Notes under the pieces: generated by a model
Databases searched by the model: none
Told to the model about the DNA's origin: nothing
Seen by the model: the letters and a program-made list of their open reading frames with translations, nothing else
Shown: positions 1-8,370 of the stretch, one piece after another
Position numbering within the stretch: position 1 is the stretch's first letter
Layout: every line of letters starts with the position of its first letter
Made by a program: the position numbers and the translations under genes
Assembly: GCA_031399165.1 (NCBI GenBank)
Contig: JANNOO010000023.1
Location: forward strand, 1-48,820
DNA: 48,820 nucleotides
Source: JAKFWI01 sp031399165
Lineage (GTDB): Bacteria > Pseudomonadota > Alphaproteobacteria > Caulobacterales > Aquidulcibacteraceae
Direction of reading: 5' to 3'

Positions 1-908
1 TCGGTGATGGTGCGGCCGCCGACCTGGTAGCCGGTACAGATGTCGATGGTCTCGAGCCCGTCCAGCACATCGAGCTTGGTGAGCGCGATGCTGTCGATGC
101 CGTTCACGCGCACCGCGTAGCGCACCGCCACGGCGTCGTACCATCCGCAGCGCCGCGGCCGGCCCGTCGAGGCGCCATATTCCTGCCCAGTCTCGCGCAG
201 GCGGTTGCCCACGTCGCTGAACAGCTCGGTCGGAAACGGCCCTTCGCCGACGCGGGTGAGATAGGCCTTGGCCACGCCCAGCACGCCACCGATCGCCTTG
301 GGTGGAATGCCGAGGCCGGTGCACGCGCCGCCGATCGTCGCGTTCGAAGAGGTCACATACGGATAGGTGCCGTGATCGATGTCGAGCATGGCGCCCTGCG
401 CGCCTTCGATCAGGATGCGCTGGCCCTTCTTGCGCGCCTGGTCGAGCACCAGCGACACGTCGCCGGTCCAGCGCCGCATCCGCGCCCCAAAGGCGAGCAA
501 CTGGTCGTAGACCGGTTTCCAGTCGAGCGTCGAGTCCTTGATGATGCGATTCCTGGCGCTGACGTTCTCGCGCACTTCGTCGGCCAGTGCCTGGGTGTCG
601 ACGAGGTCGCACACGCGGATGCCGCGCCGGCCGATCTTGTCCTCGTAGGCCGGACCGATGCCGCGCGAGGTCGTGCCGATCTTGCGCTCGCCGCGCCGCG
701 CCTCGCTCAACACGTCGAGCTCGCGATGGTACGGCAGGATCAGGTGGGCCTTCTCGCTGATCAGCAGCCGATCGCCGACGTCGATGCCCAGCGTGGCGAG
801 CTCTTCGATCTCCTTGAAGAGCGCTTGCGGATCAACGACGACGCCGTTGCCGATCACGCACAGCACCCCTTCGTGCAGGATGCCGGAGGGAATGAGATGG
901 AGCACGAA
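1..908 (-). CDS. purA: Adenylosuccinate synthetase, partial, lacking its N-terminus
   Basis: PurA makes adenylosuccinate from IMP, aspartate and GTP in purine synthesis. Reading leftwards from about 908, the protein enters at VLHLIPSGILHEG, which corresponds to about residue 55-60 of a normal PurA, and runs on through VIGNGVVVDPQAL, GTTSRGIGPAYEDK, ILIEGAQGAMLDIDHGTYP, TSSNATIGG and ALTKLDVLDGL to the window edge without a stop. The N-terminal part carrying the GDEGKGK loop, the catalytic Asp and His41 is absent. In its place the same open frame continues upstream into EttA. The HLIPSGILH wording is unlike the LLPSG form I associate with alphaproteobacterial PurA and suggests a different phylum. 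Probably a piece of another genome joined in assembly. Confidence 0.9.
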
Positions 909-1505
<597 letters not shown>

Positions 1506-1599
1506 GTTATCGTTTGCCTTCTGGCCGCTCGCTGAAAGAGAGGCGCTCTCCTAGCGGCGGCCAGAGCCTTAAGCAATGTGGGGCTTGTGCAATGCGCGG

Positions 1600-2127
1600 T
1601 TATGCGGCCGGGACGCGCTTTTCGAATTCGCCTTCGAGACGGTGGATTTCCTGCCAGAACGAGGCCGGTGTGCGCCCTTCCAACTGGTCAACCAAGACAC
1701 GGACATGCGTCGCCCAGCCGCTGGACACCATGACCATCTGGCCGCGATCCTTTAGCCGCTCATGGGTGATGGTGAGCAACACGTCTTCGCCGGCGGGCTT
1801 TAGATCAAACGTCACCTCGCCTTCGACGCCGCCCATCGGCCACACATAGGCGAGCTGACGCGGCGGATCGTATTTCGTGACGCGGCCAAACACCGGCTCG
1901 GGCGGCGCATCCTGGGCCAACCGCTCGGAATCGTCCGGCGAAAGCGCGCTGTTGCGCCAGAGCAGCGTGATCTTGCCACCGACGCGCGGCTCCATCTCAC
2001 CGCCAGCGAACCATGTTGCGCGCTTTTCGCTGTCGGTCAGATAGGCCCAAACGCGCTCGATCGGGCCAGGCAACACACGCTCCATATGCACCGTACGCGT
2101 CGCAACATTCGCACCATATTCGCTCAT
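1600..2127 (-). CDS. SRPBCC / AHSA1 family protein
   Basis: A 175-residue START-like (SRPBCC) protein of the activator-of-Hsp90-ATPase-1-like group. These small alpha/beta helix-grip folds bind hydrophobic ligands; the specific ligand is unknown. The N-terminal ERVLPGPIERVWAYLTDSE, the WFAGGEMEPRVGGKITLLW stretch and the C-terminal GWATHVRVLVDQLEG with its following helix are family hallmarks. The start is MSEYGANV at 2127 because GGAG lies 7 nt upstream. A longer frame is open but would run through the preceding gene. Its ATG overlaps the ArsR stop codon (ATGA), so the two are translationally coupled. ArsR-SRPBCC pairs are a common stress-response or detoxification arrangement. Confidence 0.9.
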   Translation of the reverse strand: MSEYGANVATRTVHMERVLPGPIERVWAYLTDSEKRATWFAGGEMEPRVGGKITLLWRNSALSPDDSERLAQDAPPEPVFGRVTKYDPPRQLAYVWPMGGVEGEVTFDLKPAGEDVLLTITHERLKDRGQMVMVSSGWATHVRVLVDQLEGRTPASFWQEIHRLEGEFEKRVPAA

Positions 2128-2483
2128 TTTTTTCTCCTGCTTTTGGTCTTCCTTGGGGTGGCCGGTTCGGGTTTGCGCAATTCGCGCTCCAATGCGTCGA
2201 GGCGTTGGGTCCAGAAATGTTGGTAGCGGCGCAGCCATTCGTCGGCTTCGCCGAGGCGGCGCGCTTCAAGCGTCACGACATGCGTGCGCCCCTCGACGCG
2301 CCGGCTGACCAGCCCCGCCTCCTCCAACACCTTGATGTGCTTGGACGCCGCCGCGAGCGACATCGCAAACGGCGCAGCCAGCGCCGTGACGCTGTGTTCC
2401 TCTACCGCCAGCTTCGCCAGCATGCCGCGGCGCGTGCCGTCGGCTAACGCGTGAAAGACCGAGTCTAGCCGTTGTTCAACCAT
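2124..2483 (-). CDS. ArsR/SmtB-family transcriptional regulator
   Basis: About 119-residue winged-helix repressor. It has the dimerising helix MVEQRLDSVFHALADGTRRG, the helix-turn-helix TALAAPFAMSLAAASKHIKVL, and a wing with LVSRRVEGRTHVV. It lacks the CxC metal site of ArsR proper, so it belongs to the metal-free group usually paired with an SRPBCC partner. The start at 2483 is preferred over a TTG at 2519, because TTGACA there looks like a -35 box and the ATG lies inside an 18-bp palindrome. The transcript would then be nearly leaderless. The C-terminal tail is Lys/Arg-rich. The next gene overlaps by 4 nt. Autorepression is inferred from the operator pair. Confidence 0.9.
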   Translation of the reverse strand: MVEQRLDSVFHALADGTRRGMLAKLAVEEHSVTALAAPFAMSLAAASKHIKVLEEAGLVSRRVEGRTHVVTLEARRLGEADEWLRRYQHFWTQRLDALERELRKPEPATPRKTKSRRKK

Positions 2484-2531
2484 ATGGTTGAATTTGACGC
2501 CGCCGGGCGCATTTGTCAACCGTTCGGTTGA
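2475..2531 (-). promoter_or_regulatory. arsR-type promoter with two CAACC-N4-GGTTG operators
   Basis: Site 1 is a perfect 18-bp palindrome at 2475-2492 (TTCAACCATATGGTTGAA) that contains the arsR ATG. Site 2 at 2516-2531 is TCAACCGTTCGGTTGA. Both carry CAACC-N4-GGTTG and their centres are 40 bp apart. On the minus strand TTGACA (2514-2519) and CAAATT (2491-2496) are separated by 17 nt and would place the transcription start within a few bases of the ATG. The operators therefore cover the -35, the -10 and the start codon. The divergent hemerythrin gene starts 67 bp away and may share control. Confidence 0.75.
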
Positions 2532-2597
2532 ATGATTTTGACGCCGGGAACTTGCGCGGAATTGCGCGGTTTATCCCTAAGCTCCGGAGGAATCATT

Positions 2598-3131
2598 ATG
2601 GCCATACCCACGCCCACAGACGACAGCCCACCCACTCGCCGCAAAACCGGCGCCCCGAAACCCGGCTCGATGCCGACGGGGCCAATGGACGCGGTCGACG
2701 TGCTGATGGCTGATCACCGAGAGGCAGAAGAAACGTTCGAAGCGTTCGAAAAAGAGACGAGCGCTGAGCGCAAGAAAGTGCTGGCTGACGAGGTGTGCCT
2801 CGCGCTGAGAGCTCACATGCAGGCCGAGGAAGAAATTTTTTATCCGGAATCGCGCGCCGCCGGCGTCGATGACGGCGATCTTGACGAAGGCATTGCCGAA
2901 CATGACGCGGCCAAGACACTCATTGCCGAGATCGAAAGCATGAACCCCGGCGACGATCTCTATGACGCCAAGGTGCACGTCCTCAGCGAAGAGATCGAGC
3001 ACCATGTAAAAGAGGAAGAAGAGGAAGACGGTCTTTTCGCGCAGGCGCGCAATAACGAGGAGCTCGACCTCAATGAAATGGCTCTTCGCATCAAGGCGCG
3101 GATCGAGGAATTAAAGGCGGAGAAGCAGTAG
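2598..3131 (+). CDS. Hemerythrin HHE domain protein
   Basis: A 177-residue soluble protein with the four-helix hemerythrin fold, which binds a di-iron centre and in bacteria senses or carries O2/NO or handles iron. Candidate ligands in order are His in LMADHREAE, HMQAEEEIFYPE (HxxxE), AEHDAAK and the EEIEHHVKEEEEE helix. The first 30 residues are low-complexity (Pro/Thr/Lys) and probably disordered. The start is ATG 2598, 8 nt after GGAGG; an upstream in-frame ATG at 2532 has no ribosome site and lies in the operator region. The gene is divergent from arsR and ends at a strong bidirectional hairpin. Confidence 0.9.
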   Translation: MAIPTPTDDSPPTRRKTGAPKPGSMPTGPMDAVDVLMADHREAEETFEAFEKETSAERKKVLADEVCLALRAHMQAEEEIFYPESRAAGVDDGDLDEGIAEHDAAKTLIAEIESMNPGDDLYDAKVHVLSEEIEHHVKEEEEEDGLFAQARNNEELDLNEMALRIKARIEELKAEKQ

Positions 3132-3138
3132 ATACGAA

Positions 3139-3164
3139 AAGGGCCGGCTTCCCGGCCGGCCCTT
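3139..3164. terminator. Bidirectional terminator hairpin
   Basis: A 10-bp perfect stem AAGGGCCGGC / GCCGGCCCTT with a 6-nt loop sits between the convergent hemerythrin and glycine-zipper genes. The A-run before and T's after allow it to work on both strands. Confidence 0.75.
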
Positions 3165-3178
3165 CATCTCAGGTGGTT

Positions 3179-3661
3179 TTACGCTGGGCGCCACACGCCA
3201 TCGGCGCCCTGGCAATACGTTTCAGCCGGCATCGGCTGAACGCCCTGGCCCGGCACATTCATTGTTGCGTTGATCTTCTTACAATTGGTGCCGGCGACTT
3301 TTGTAGGCTTGGCGACACTGAGCGTGCGCGCTGTGCCATCCTCAGCCGTGAATTTTGACGACGACGCCTTGTTGGTCTTCGCAGCTTGGGCATAGCTGGC
3401 CTCAGCGCGCGCTTGCGTCTTGTTGTCCATCCATTTGCAGATGCCGAAGCCGGCCCCTGCGCCCAACGCGCCGCCGATCAGCGCCCCCTCGGTCTTGTCG
3501 CCCCTGCCGGCGATCATGCTCCCGGCGAGCGCGCCAATGCCGCCGCCGATCAGAGCGCGTGTCTTGCATTTGGAAAGCTGAAGCTCAGCGTGGGCGGGCG
3601 CCGCGCTAATACTCATGCCCACGGCGATTACCGCGCCGGCCAGGAAAGTCCGAATCCGCAT
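3179..3661 (-). CDS. Exported glycine-zipper (17 kDa antigen-like) protein
   Basis: A 160-residue protein. Its Sec signal peptide, MRIRTFLAGAVIAVG...AAPAHA, is cleaved before ELQLSK. Next comes a glycine-zipper segment, RALIGGGIGALAGSMIAG and GALIGGALGAGAGFGICKW, typical of the Rick_17kDa/2TM glycine-zipper family of outer-membrane-associated proteins. The C-terminal part has four Cys in the mature protein, perhaps as disulphides, and no recognised catalytic motif. The start is ATG 3661, where GGAGGAG lies 6 nt upstream; a longer frame to 3697 has no such site. There is no lipobox Cys at the cleavage site, so it is probably periplasmic or surface-associated rather than a lipoprotein. Confidence 0.8.
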   Translation of the reverse strand: MRIRTFLAGAVIAVGMSISAAPAHAELQLSKCKTRALIGGGIGALAGSMIAGRGDKTEGALIGGALGAGAGFGICKWMDNKTQARAEASYAQAAKTNKASSSKFTAEDGTARTLSVAKPTKVAGTNCKKINATMNVPGQGVQPMPAETYCQGADGVWRPA

Positions 3662-3695
3662 CACCGCTCCTCCACTGTTCTGGCCGCGCATAAAC

Positions 3696-3731
3696 ACGGC
3701 CCCGCACGCATTCTCCTGCGCGCGGGGCCGT
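3696..3731 (-). terminator. GC-rich hairpin between two minus-strand genes
   Basis: A 10-bp perfect stem, ACGGCCCCGC (3696-3705) with GCGGGGCCGT (3722-3731), and a 16-nt loop. It lies just downstream of the gene ending at 3752. The T-tract is weak (GTTTATG). Confidence 0.55.
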
Positions 3732-3751
3732 TGTTCAAGGATAGCTTTTTG

Positions 3752-4138
3752 TTAAGGAATAATGCCGGGACCGCCCGAGGTCTGCGCGGGCTGGACAACC
3801 TGCTGACCGCTCGTCGATCGCACGGTCATCGTGGCGCCCTGACCAGGCGCGCCGCCGAAGACCGACGAGGCCACCCAGGCCTGCTGGGCGACATTCATCA
3901 CCTGCGGCACCCAGACGTTCATCATCGCGATCGAACCGGAAAACCCGGCGGCCGCCCCGAACGAAACCCCAACAAACACGCCGCGCCAGAAGCCACGGCC
4001 CTCAGCCAACTTCTCAGAAACGCTGAGACGGCGGCGGTGAGCATCAAATTCAGGACGCAGAATGTTTGGCGCGGAGGCCGGAGAGTCGTGAGAAATATCT
4101 GCCGGCTTTAGATTAGGGAACTTGGCTTGCGCCGCCAT
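3752..4138 (-). CDS. Hypothetical single-pass membrane protein
   Basis: A 128-residue protein I cannot assign. Residues 1-50 are hydrophilic and include a DAHRRRLSVSEKLAEG stretch. One hydrophobic, glycine-rich segment, FWRGVFVGVSFGAAAGFSGS, can span the membrane. It is followed by MMNVWVPQVMNVAQQAW and a Gln/Gly/Ser-rich tail ending in GGPGIIP. Basic residues before the segment suggest N-in topology. The start is MAAQAKFP at 4138, with GGAGG 7 nt upstream; MLFEAK at 4174 is less likely. It is followed by its own hairpin. Confidence 0.65.
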   Translation of the reverse strand: MAAQAKFPNLKPADISHDSPASAPNILRPEFDAHRRRLSVSEKLAEGRGFWRGVFVGVSFGAAAGFSGSIAMMNVWVPQVMNVAQQAWVASSVFGGAPGQGATMTVRSTSGQQVVQPAQTSGGPGIIP

Positions 4139-4300
4139 TGCGCGCCTCCGATTAGACTTTGCTTCAAATAACATTACTTGATTCTCGGAAAATAGCGTCA
4201 GTTAAACTACCGCAAGGTTCGGACGCGCGGAAACGTCCGCGCCCATCGCGGCTAACGACAAGTGTCCGTAGTCACACGTAATATTTGTGGATAACCGCGC

Positions 4301-5077
4301 TCAGGCGGCGGAATAAAGCCCGATCGCCCGGTCAACCGCCGCAACCAGCGGCTCGATCTTGCCCTGGGCGTCTACCGGCGGGCCGTCAGCGACTGCCAGA
4401 TGCTGCTCGATCAACAGGGCGTCGAGCCGGCCAGTGGCGCCGTTGGCCTGTATATAGCGGGCCAGGGAATTGAGCGCCGCGGCGGCATGCGGAACACGGG
4501 CATGGTCGGCGGCCTTGGCCGCGCGCCGGGTATCGACGAGAAATTGCGCGCGGCGCTCCCGTTCGGCGCGCTCGATACCGAACGCGCTGAGGCGCACCTG
4601 GCGCATTTGCGTGTTGAAGGCCAATAGATCGACCATCGCCTTGTCTTGCTTTTCCATGACGGCCGAATCGGCAAGACGGCGCACAGGTTTGCCCAGCCAG
4701 GGATTACGGCGGCGACGTTCGGGACCGACATAAACCGCTGATTCCACCCAGTCATTGTCCCGGGAGATGGCCTGCAGCACCTTGATCGCGCCAGCGCGGT
4801 TAATCGCGCCGCGCACCGCATAAGCCCCGGCGTCGCGCCAACCGGCCTCTTCCTCGGCTGTTGCAACCCAGGCCAGGACCGGCAAGCGGCGCTTACGCAC
4901 GTCGGGCGACCGGCGCACACGCTTTAACTGGGCAGCAGTCGGCGAGCCCGGCTCGCCGGCGATGTGGACAAGCGTTTTCCGCCAGCCCGCGGCAGCCCCA
5001 GCCTCATTGACCAGAGCCACATCCTGTGGCTTGCGGACGACGACGATGATTTCTGTCGGTCGCATAGGATTTTTCAT
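4301..5077 (-). CDS. Hypothetical protein with a degenerate receiver-like N-terminus
   Basis: A 258-residue soluble protein. The first 120 residues alternate beta-like and helical blocks (EIIVVVRKPQDVALVNEAG, KTLVHIAGE, LPVLAWVAT, GAYAVRGAI) reminiscent of a response-regulator receiver, but the usual phospho-Asp motif is not evident. A GPERRRRNP motif follows, of the kind that links signalling domains in alphaproteobacteria. The C-terminal 130 residues are predicted helical (MEKQDKAMVDLLAFNTQMR onward). The start MKNPMRPTE at 5077 follows a GGGG stretch. The longer frame to 5179 would run into the tRNA gene and is rejected. The function is unknown; a role in signalling is a weak inference. 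Confidence 0.6.
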   Translation of the reverse strand: MKNPMRPTEIIVVVRKPQDVALVNEAGAAAGWRKTLVHIAGEPGSPTAAQLKRVRRSPDVRKRRLPVLAWVATAEEEAGWRDAGAYAVRGAINRAGAIKVLQAISRDNDWVESAVYVGPERRRRNPWLGKPVRRLADSAVMEKQDKAMVDLLAFNTQMRQVRLSAFGIERAERERRAQFLVDTRRAAKAADHARVPHAAAALNSLARYIQANGATGRLDALLIEQHLAVADGPPVDAQGKIEPLVAAVDRAIGLYSAA

Positions 5078-5164
5078 AGCCCCATTTACTAAACGATTTG
5101 CTAAATATCCGTCTGAATTTACTGATCTTTTGATCGGCAACTTGGTTTGTTTCCCGGCTCGGCC

Positions 5165-5240
5165 GGGCCCGTAGCTCAATGGTTAGAGCCGGCCGCTCAT
5201 AACGGTCTGGTTGCAGGTTCGAGTCCTGCCGGGCCCACCA
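5165..5240 (+). tRNA. tRNA with anticodon CAT, probably tRNA-Ile2
   Basis: A complete 76-nt cloverleaf with encoded CCA. It has acceptor GGGCCCG/CGGGCCC, D-arm GCTC-AATGGTTA-GAGC, anticodon arm GGCCG-CTCATAA-CGGTC (CAT at 5198-5200), variable loop TGGTT and T-arm GCAGG-TTCGAGT-CCTGC. The 8-nt D-loop and the variable loop resemble the tRNA-Ile2 whose C34 is converted to lysidine to read AUA, rather than elongator or initiator Met. The Ile/Met call is from pattern only. The biosynthetic cluster begins 150 bp downstream. Confidence 0.9.
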
Positions 5241-5391
5241 TTCAATCTGAGCCTATATTGAGCAACCGCCATAATGCTCGGTATTGAAAGCGTTTTTCTA
5301 ACTTATGGCTCCAGCAGACCAGATGGGGCGGAACATCCTTGGCGGCCACTCGCCTATGCGGCTCAGACACTGGCCAACCAGAGCGCCTGGT

Positions 5392-5517
5392 TCAAAATGC
5401 AGCCTTAAGCGCTTTGGCCAAGCCCTCAATCCCGCGGCCGTCCCGCGCCGAGTCTAGGGTTATCGAAAGCCGGCCATCTGCCCGCTCGACACAACGGACA
5501 TAAGTTTCGGCGTTACG
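5392..5517 (-). pseudogene. Out-of-frame C-terminal remainder of the condensation domain
   Basis: Directly after the TAA at 5513-5515, the frame shifted by one base stays open for 41 codons to TGA at 5392-5394. It reads NAETYVRCVERADGRLSITL and ends in GLAKALKAAF. This is the expected end of a condensation domain (a strand with ...DGRLSITLD followed by a final helix). The reading frame appears to jump near 5513-5530, by one extra base or two lost. It could be a sequencing error or a real truncation. Confidence 0.6.
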
Positions 5518-6577
5518 CGCCGTAGAGCATGCGCGCGATCGTTGCGCCGGCATCGCCGAAGCGGAGCGACGTGGCGCGCATGAAGTTCAGTGCGACCCTC
5601 GGCAAACCGCCCCGCACCGCGCCGGGGAAGATCGCCTCGGTGTTTTCCCAGATCGGAAACCGCGACCGCTCAATATCGGCCTTCAGAGCCAGCCGGATTG
5701 CGACAGCGGCGTCCTGCCCCCGCAAATCGGGAGCGAGGCCGACGCGGAATGGCAGCATGAGCGACTGTGAGCTTGTAGCGCCGGCGGTCCGGCTCGCGAG
5801 CGGAACGCCGAAGATGACATCGCCCTCCTGGCGCCGCTGAAGGTGCGCATAAGTGATCATCAGCAAAGACTGGAACGGCGTGGATCCAATTGCCCGCGCC
5901 TCGCTGGCAAAAGCAGCGAACGCCTGGCTCGAAATCGTTAGGTCAAGTCTTGAATCAGGTGATGGCGTAAGCGCTGGGTTAGACAACGCGCCGGGGTTGA
6001 GGCCGGCCATGCGGCCCTGCCAGTAACGTTCGTCCTCGCGACAATCATCCGAGTCCACGTATGCTCTTTCAGCCGCCGCACGTTCGGCCCGGCGATCCTC
6101 CGCTTCTGGCGGGTCGCCGCCGCTATAAAGCGCCGCGACGCGATGAAGGAGCGCGGCCGCACCCTGAAAATCCAGCAGCACGTGATGATGGCGGAGCATC
6201 ACGAAGTGTTGGTCCGAACGATGCTTGAGGACCTCAATGGCAACCAGAGGCGCGCCGTCAGCCTTGATCGGCTTGGCGCAGAATATGTCGCTCAGCAGGT
6301 CCAGCGGATCGGATCGTGACTCTTCACGCAGATCAATCGGCGGCGCGCCGGGACCGCGATTGTCCCTGCGCCATGCGAGCCCATCTCGTGCAGCGATCAC
6401 TCTCAACGACAGCAATCCAGCGCCAGATAAGGCGCGGCCGAAAGCATCGACTAGGCGCTGCATCGATAGCGCGCCGTTGATCGCAAGGATGCACGCAGCG
6501 TTATAGGAGAGCGGATTGGCGCTGAGCATGCTGGCCAGCCAAACGGAACGCTCGGCCCATGTCAGGGGCACGTTCAC
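5513..6577 (-). CDS. Stand-alone NRPS condensation-domain protein
   Basis: A 354-residue single-domain C protein that would join an acyl or aminoacyl thioester on a carrier to an amine. The active-site motif is HHVLLD (consensus HHxxxD, His2 the catalytic base) in MLRHHHVLLDFQGAAALLH. The later latch region shows VIFGVPLASRTAG, and SLMLPFRVGLAPD is the usual strand. The GTG start overlaps the Rieske gene's stop by 4 nt (GTGA), so the two are co-translated. The family normally has about 430 residues; here it ends early at RMLYGA, while 41 further plausible residues lie in another frame (5392-5517). Not fused to A or T domains, so it probably works in trans with the A-T protein at 8367-10157. 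Confidence 0.85.
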   Translation of the reverse strand: MNVPLTWAERSVWLASMLSANPLSYNAACILAINGALSMQRLVDAFGRALSGAGLLSLRVIAARDGLAWRRDNRGPGAPPIDLREESRSDPLDLLSDIFCAKPIKADGAPLVAIEVLKHRSDQHFVMLRHHHVLLDFQGAAALLHRVAALYSGGDPPEAEDRRAERAAAERAYVDSDDCREDERYWQGRMAGLNPGALSNPALTPSPDSRLDLTISSQAFAAFASEARAIGSTPFQSLLMITYAHLQRRQEGDVIFGVPLASRTAGATSSQSLMLPFRVGLAPDLRGQDAAVAIRLALKADIERSRFPIWENTEAIFPGAVRGGLPRVALNFMRATSLRFGDAGATIARMLYGA

Positions 6578-7605
6578 CTCGCCAGCTCTTTCTCCGCGGC
6601 GGCATTTGTTGGCGCGGGTGTAAAATCAAAGCGCGCGGACATGGCTGTAAAAACGCGCCGCGGCGGCAAAGCCTCTTCGGCTCGACCTGCAAAAGCAGCG
6701 TCGAGCAGTTTTCTCAACGCAAGCGTGGGAACATCGGCCTCGACGCTGATCGGCCCGCACCAATCGGCCGCCTGCCCGCGCTCGATGGCTTCCAGCACCG
6801 CAGCGTCTTCATCCATCATTGCCGCACCGCCACCAACCCAGGTGACCTGATCGCCGCCGGGCATGTAGTTCGTAATGAGAAATTCGATGCGGCATGCCTT
6901 CTCGCCCATCGGCACGACATGAAAGTAAACCACAAAGCCGAATAGGCGCATGGCGATCACGCCAGGCAGCTTGAACTCTTGCACCGCGCCAGGCGGAACC
7001 GGCTCTTGCGCACTGCCCGCCGGCGGCGAAAACACGACGAAGCCCCCATCGGCGGGTCTGATCTCATATTCCTGCGCGACGAAGCCGGAGCGCGCGGCGG
7101 CCCGCGTCACCGGATGCGTGGGATGAACAAACGGGATGTGCGCAATATCGACATTGATCTCCAGCGCCTTGACGAAATTGCACGCGACAACGCGCGCGCC
7201 TTGCAACCATCTCCTGCCGGAAAACTCCGGAATCTGCGGCGGCGGCCCAGGCTCCTGCCGGCCGATCCATATCCACACGTAACCGTCCTGCTCGGCGCAC
7301 GGATAGGCGCGGGTTCGGCAGGCCGCCGGGATTTTGGCCGCAGGCGGATGTGATGGAATCTCAACGCACTGGCCCGCAGCGTTAAAGCGCCAGCCGTGAA
7401 AGCCGCAGACGATGTCGTCATCGACGACCTTGCCGTGCGACAGGGGATAGCCGCGATGACAGCAATGATCTGCTACGGCGCCCGGCCGGCCGGCCGCGCT
7501 GCGATACACGGCAATCCTGCGATCGCCGATCTGCACTGCCACCGGCGCTGCGCCGAGCTGTATTGAAGCGATCGCGCAGTACCAGAAATTCTCCAGCACG
7601 CTCAT
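6574..7605 (-). CDS. Rieske non-haem iron oxygenase, alpha-subunit type
   Basis: A 343-residue oxygenase. The N-terminal Rieske [2Fe-2S] domain has both ligand pairs, DHCCHRGYPLSHG (CxH) and VCGFHGW (CxxH), about residues 60-85. The C-terminal catalytic domain has the mononuclear iron motif NVDIAHIPFVHPTH (D/N-x2-H-x4-H) near residue 165. Such enzymes hydroxylate, demethylate or desaturate small molecules and need a reductase, which is not encoded nearby. The start is ATG 7605 with GGAG 7 nt upstream; a TTG at 7638 is less likely. It is translationally coupled to the condensation protein, which implies a shared pathway and makes a carrier-bound or peptide substrate plausible. The substrate is unknown. 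Confidence 0.85.
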   Translation of the reverse strand: MSVLENFWYCAIASIQLGAAPVAVQIGDRRIAVYRSAAGRPGAVADHCCHRGYPLSHGKVVDDDIVCGFHGWRFNAAGQCVEIPSHPPAAKIPAACRTRAYPCAEQDGYVWIWIGRQEPGPPPQIPEFSGRRWLQGARVVACNFVKALEINVDIAHIPFVHPTHPVTRAAARSGFVAQEYEIRPADGGFVVFSPPAGSAQEPVPPGAVQEFKLPGVIAMRLFGFVVYFHVVPMGEKACRIEFLITNYMPGGDQVTWVGGGAAMMDEDAAVLEAIERGQAADWCGPISVEADVPTLALRKLLDAAFAGRAEEALPPRRVFTAMSARFDFTPAPTNAAAEKELAR

Positions 7606-7692
7606 CGGCCGCTCCAGCCTGGGGATCGATTGTGTCAACGCTGCACTTTTGTGTATATACGAGCTTCATTACTTCACATTACACACTGCCTT
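7606..7692. promoter_or_regulatory. Divergent promoter region, Rieske operon / PPTase
   Basis: An 87-bp AT-rich gap between divergent starts. On the plus strand TTGTGT (7630) and TATATA, 18 nt apart, make a plausible promoter for the PPTase. TGTGTA and TACACA half-sites lie on either side of the gap. No firm operator can be named. Confidence 0.4.
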
Positions 7693-8370
7693 ATGTCAAT
7701 GTTAGCGCCGCAAGTTCCGTCCGCATACGCGCACCAGCGCATTGCGGGGCTATTCCCGTTTCACGTCAGTGTCAGCGCGATGACTGTCAATTGCGCCGAG
7801 CCGCCCTATCCGACAACCGCGCAGCGGCGCGCCGCCCGCCGCCGCGAGTTCATGGGCGGCAGACTTTGCGCCAAGCGCGCCCTGGCCGGCCTGGGCGCGG
7901 TTGCCGCCTCTGTCGGAAAACAAGCCAGCGGCGCGCCGCATTGGCCCGAAGGTTTTGTGGGCTCGATCAGCCACACACGCGATCTGTGCGCCGCTGTTGT
8001 CGCGCAGCACTACGCCGGGCGCTCGCTAGGTCTGGACATAGAATGCAATGGCGCTGCGGTTTCCACACTTGCCGCTCTAATTCTTGCGCCCTCTGAGGCT
8101 GCGCCGACCAGCTTGTTCGGCGCAGGCAATTGGCTGACGGCGATATTCAGCGCCAAAGAAGCCTTCTACAAATGCGATTTTCCGGCGCATCGCCAGTTCC
8201 TGCACTTTCACGACTGGCGCACGGCGTTTCAGCAGCGTGGCGAGCGCTTCGGAACATTCACTATTGCCCCTGTTTGCAGCGATCACACGCCACGTTCCGG
8301 CATCGGGTTTTGGTCTCTTGACGAAGCGCACATTTACACCGGCTTTTCTACGTCGAGCACCGCCGACTAA
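7693..8370 (+). CDS. 4'-phosphopantetheinyl transferase, EntD type
   Basis: A 225-residue transferase that moves the phosphopantetheine arm of CoA onto the Ser of carrier domains, here most likely DNFFELGGNSL of the A-T protein at 8367-10157. Family motifs in order: RRREFMGGRLCAKRAL, the WPEGFVGSISHTRD block, SLGLDIE (Mg-binding Asp/Glu) and FSAKEAFYK. The start is MSMLAP at 7693; an upstream ATG-like start at 7630 would read through the promoter. Its stop overlaps the stop of the convergent A-T gene (CTAA). A dedicated PPTase next to the carrier protein supports an active NRPS-like wing. Confidence 0.9.
   Translation: MSMLAPQVPSAYAHQRIAGLFPFHVSVSAMTVNCAEPPYPTTAQRRAARRREFMGGRLCAKRALAGLGAVAASVGKQASGAPHWPEGFVGSISHTRDLCAAVVAQHYAGRSLGLDIECNGAAVSTLAALILAPSEAAPTSLFGAGNWLTAIFSAKEAFYKCDFPAHRQFLHFHDWRTAFQQRGERFGTFTIAPVCSDHTPRSGIGFWSLDEAHIYTGFSTSSTAD

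Noticed and set aside
5165..5240. tRNA as an integration site of a genomic island containing the cluster
   Set aside because: The cluster starts 150 bp from the tRNA, but I found no repeat of the tRNA 3' end near 24.6-24.9 kb and no integrase. Only position supports it.
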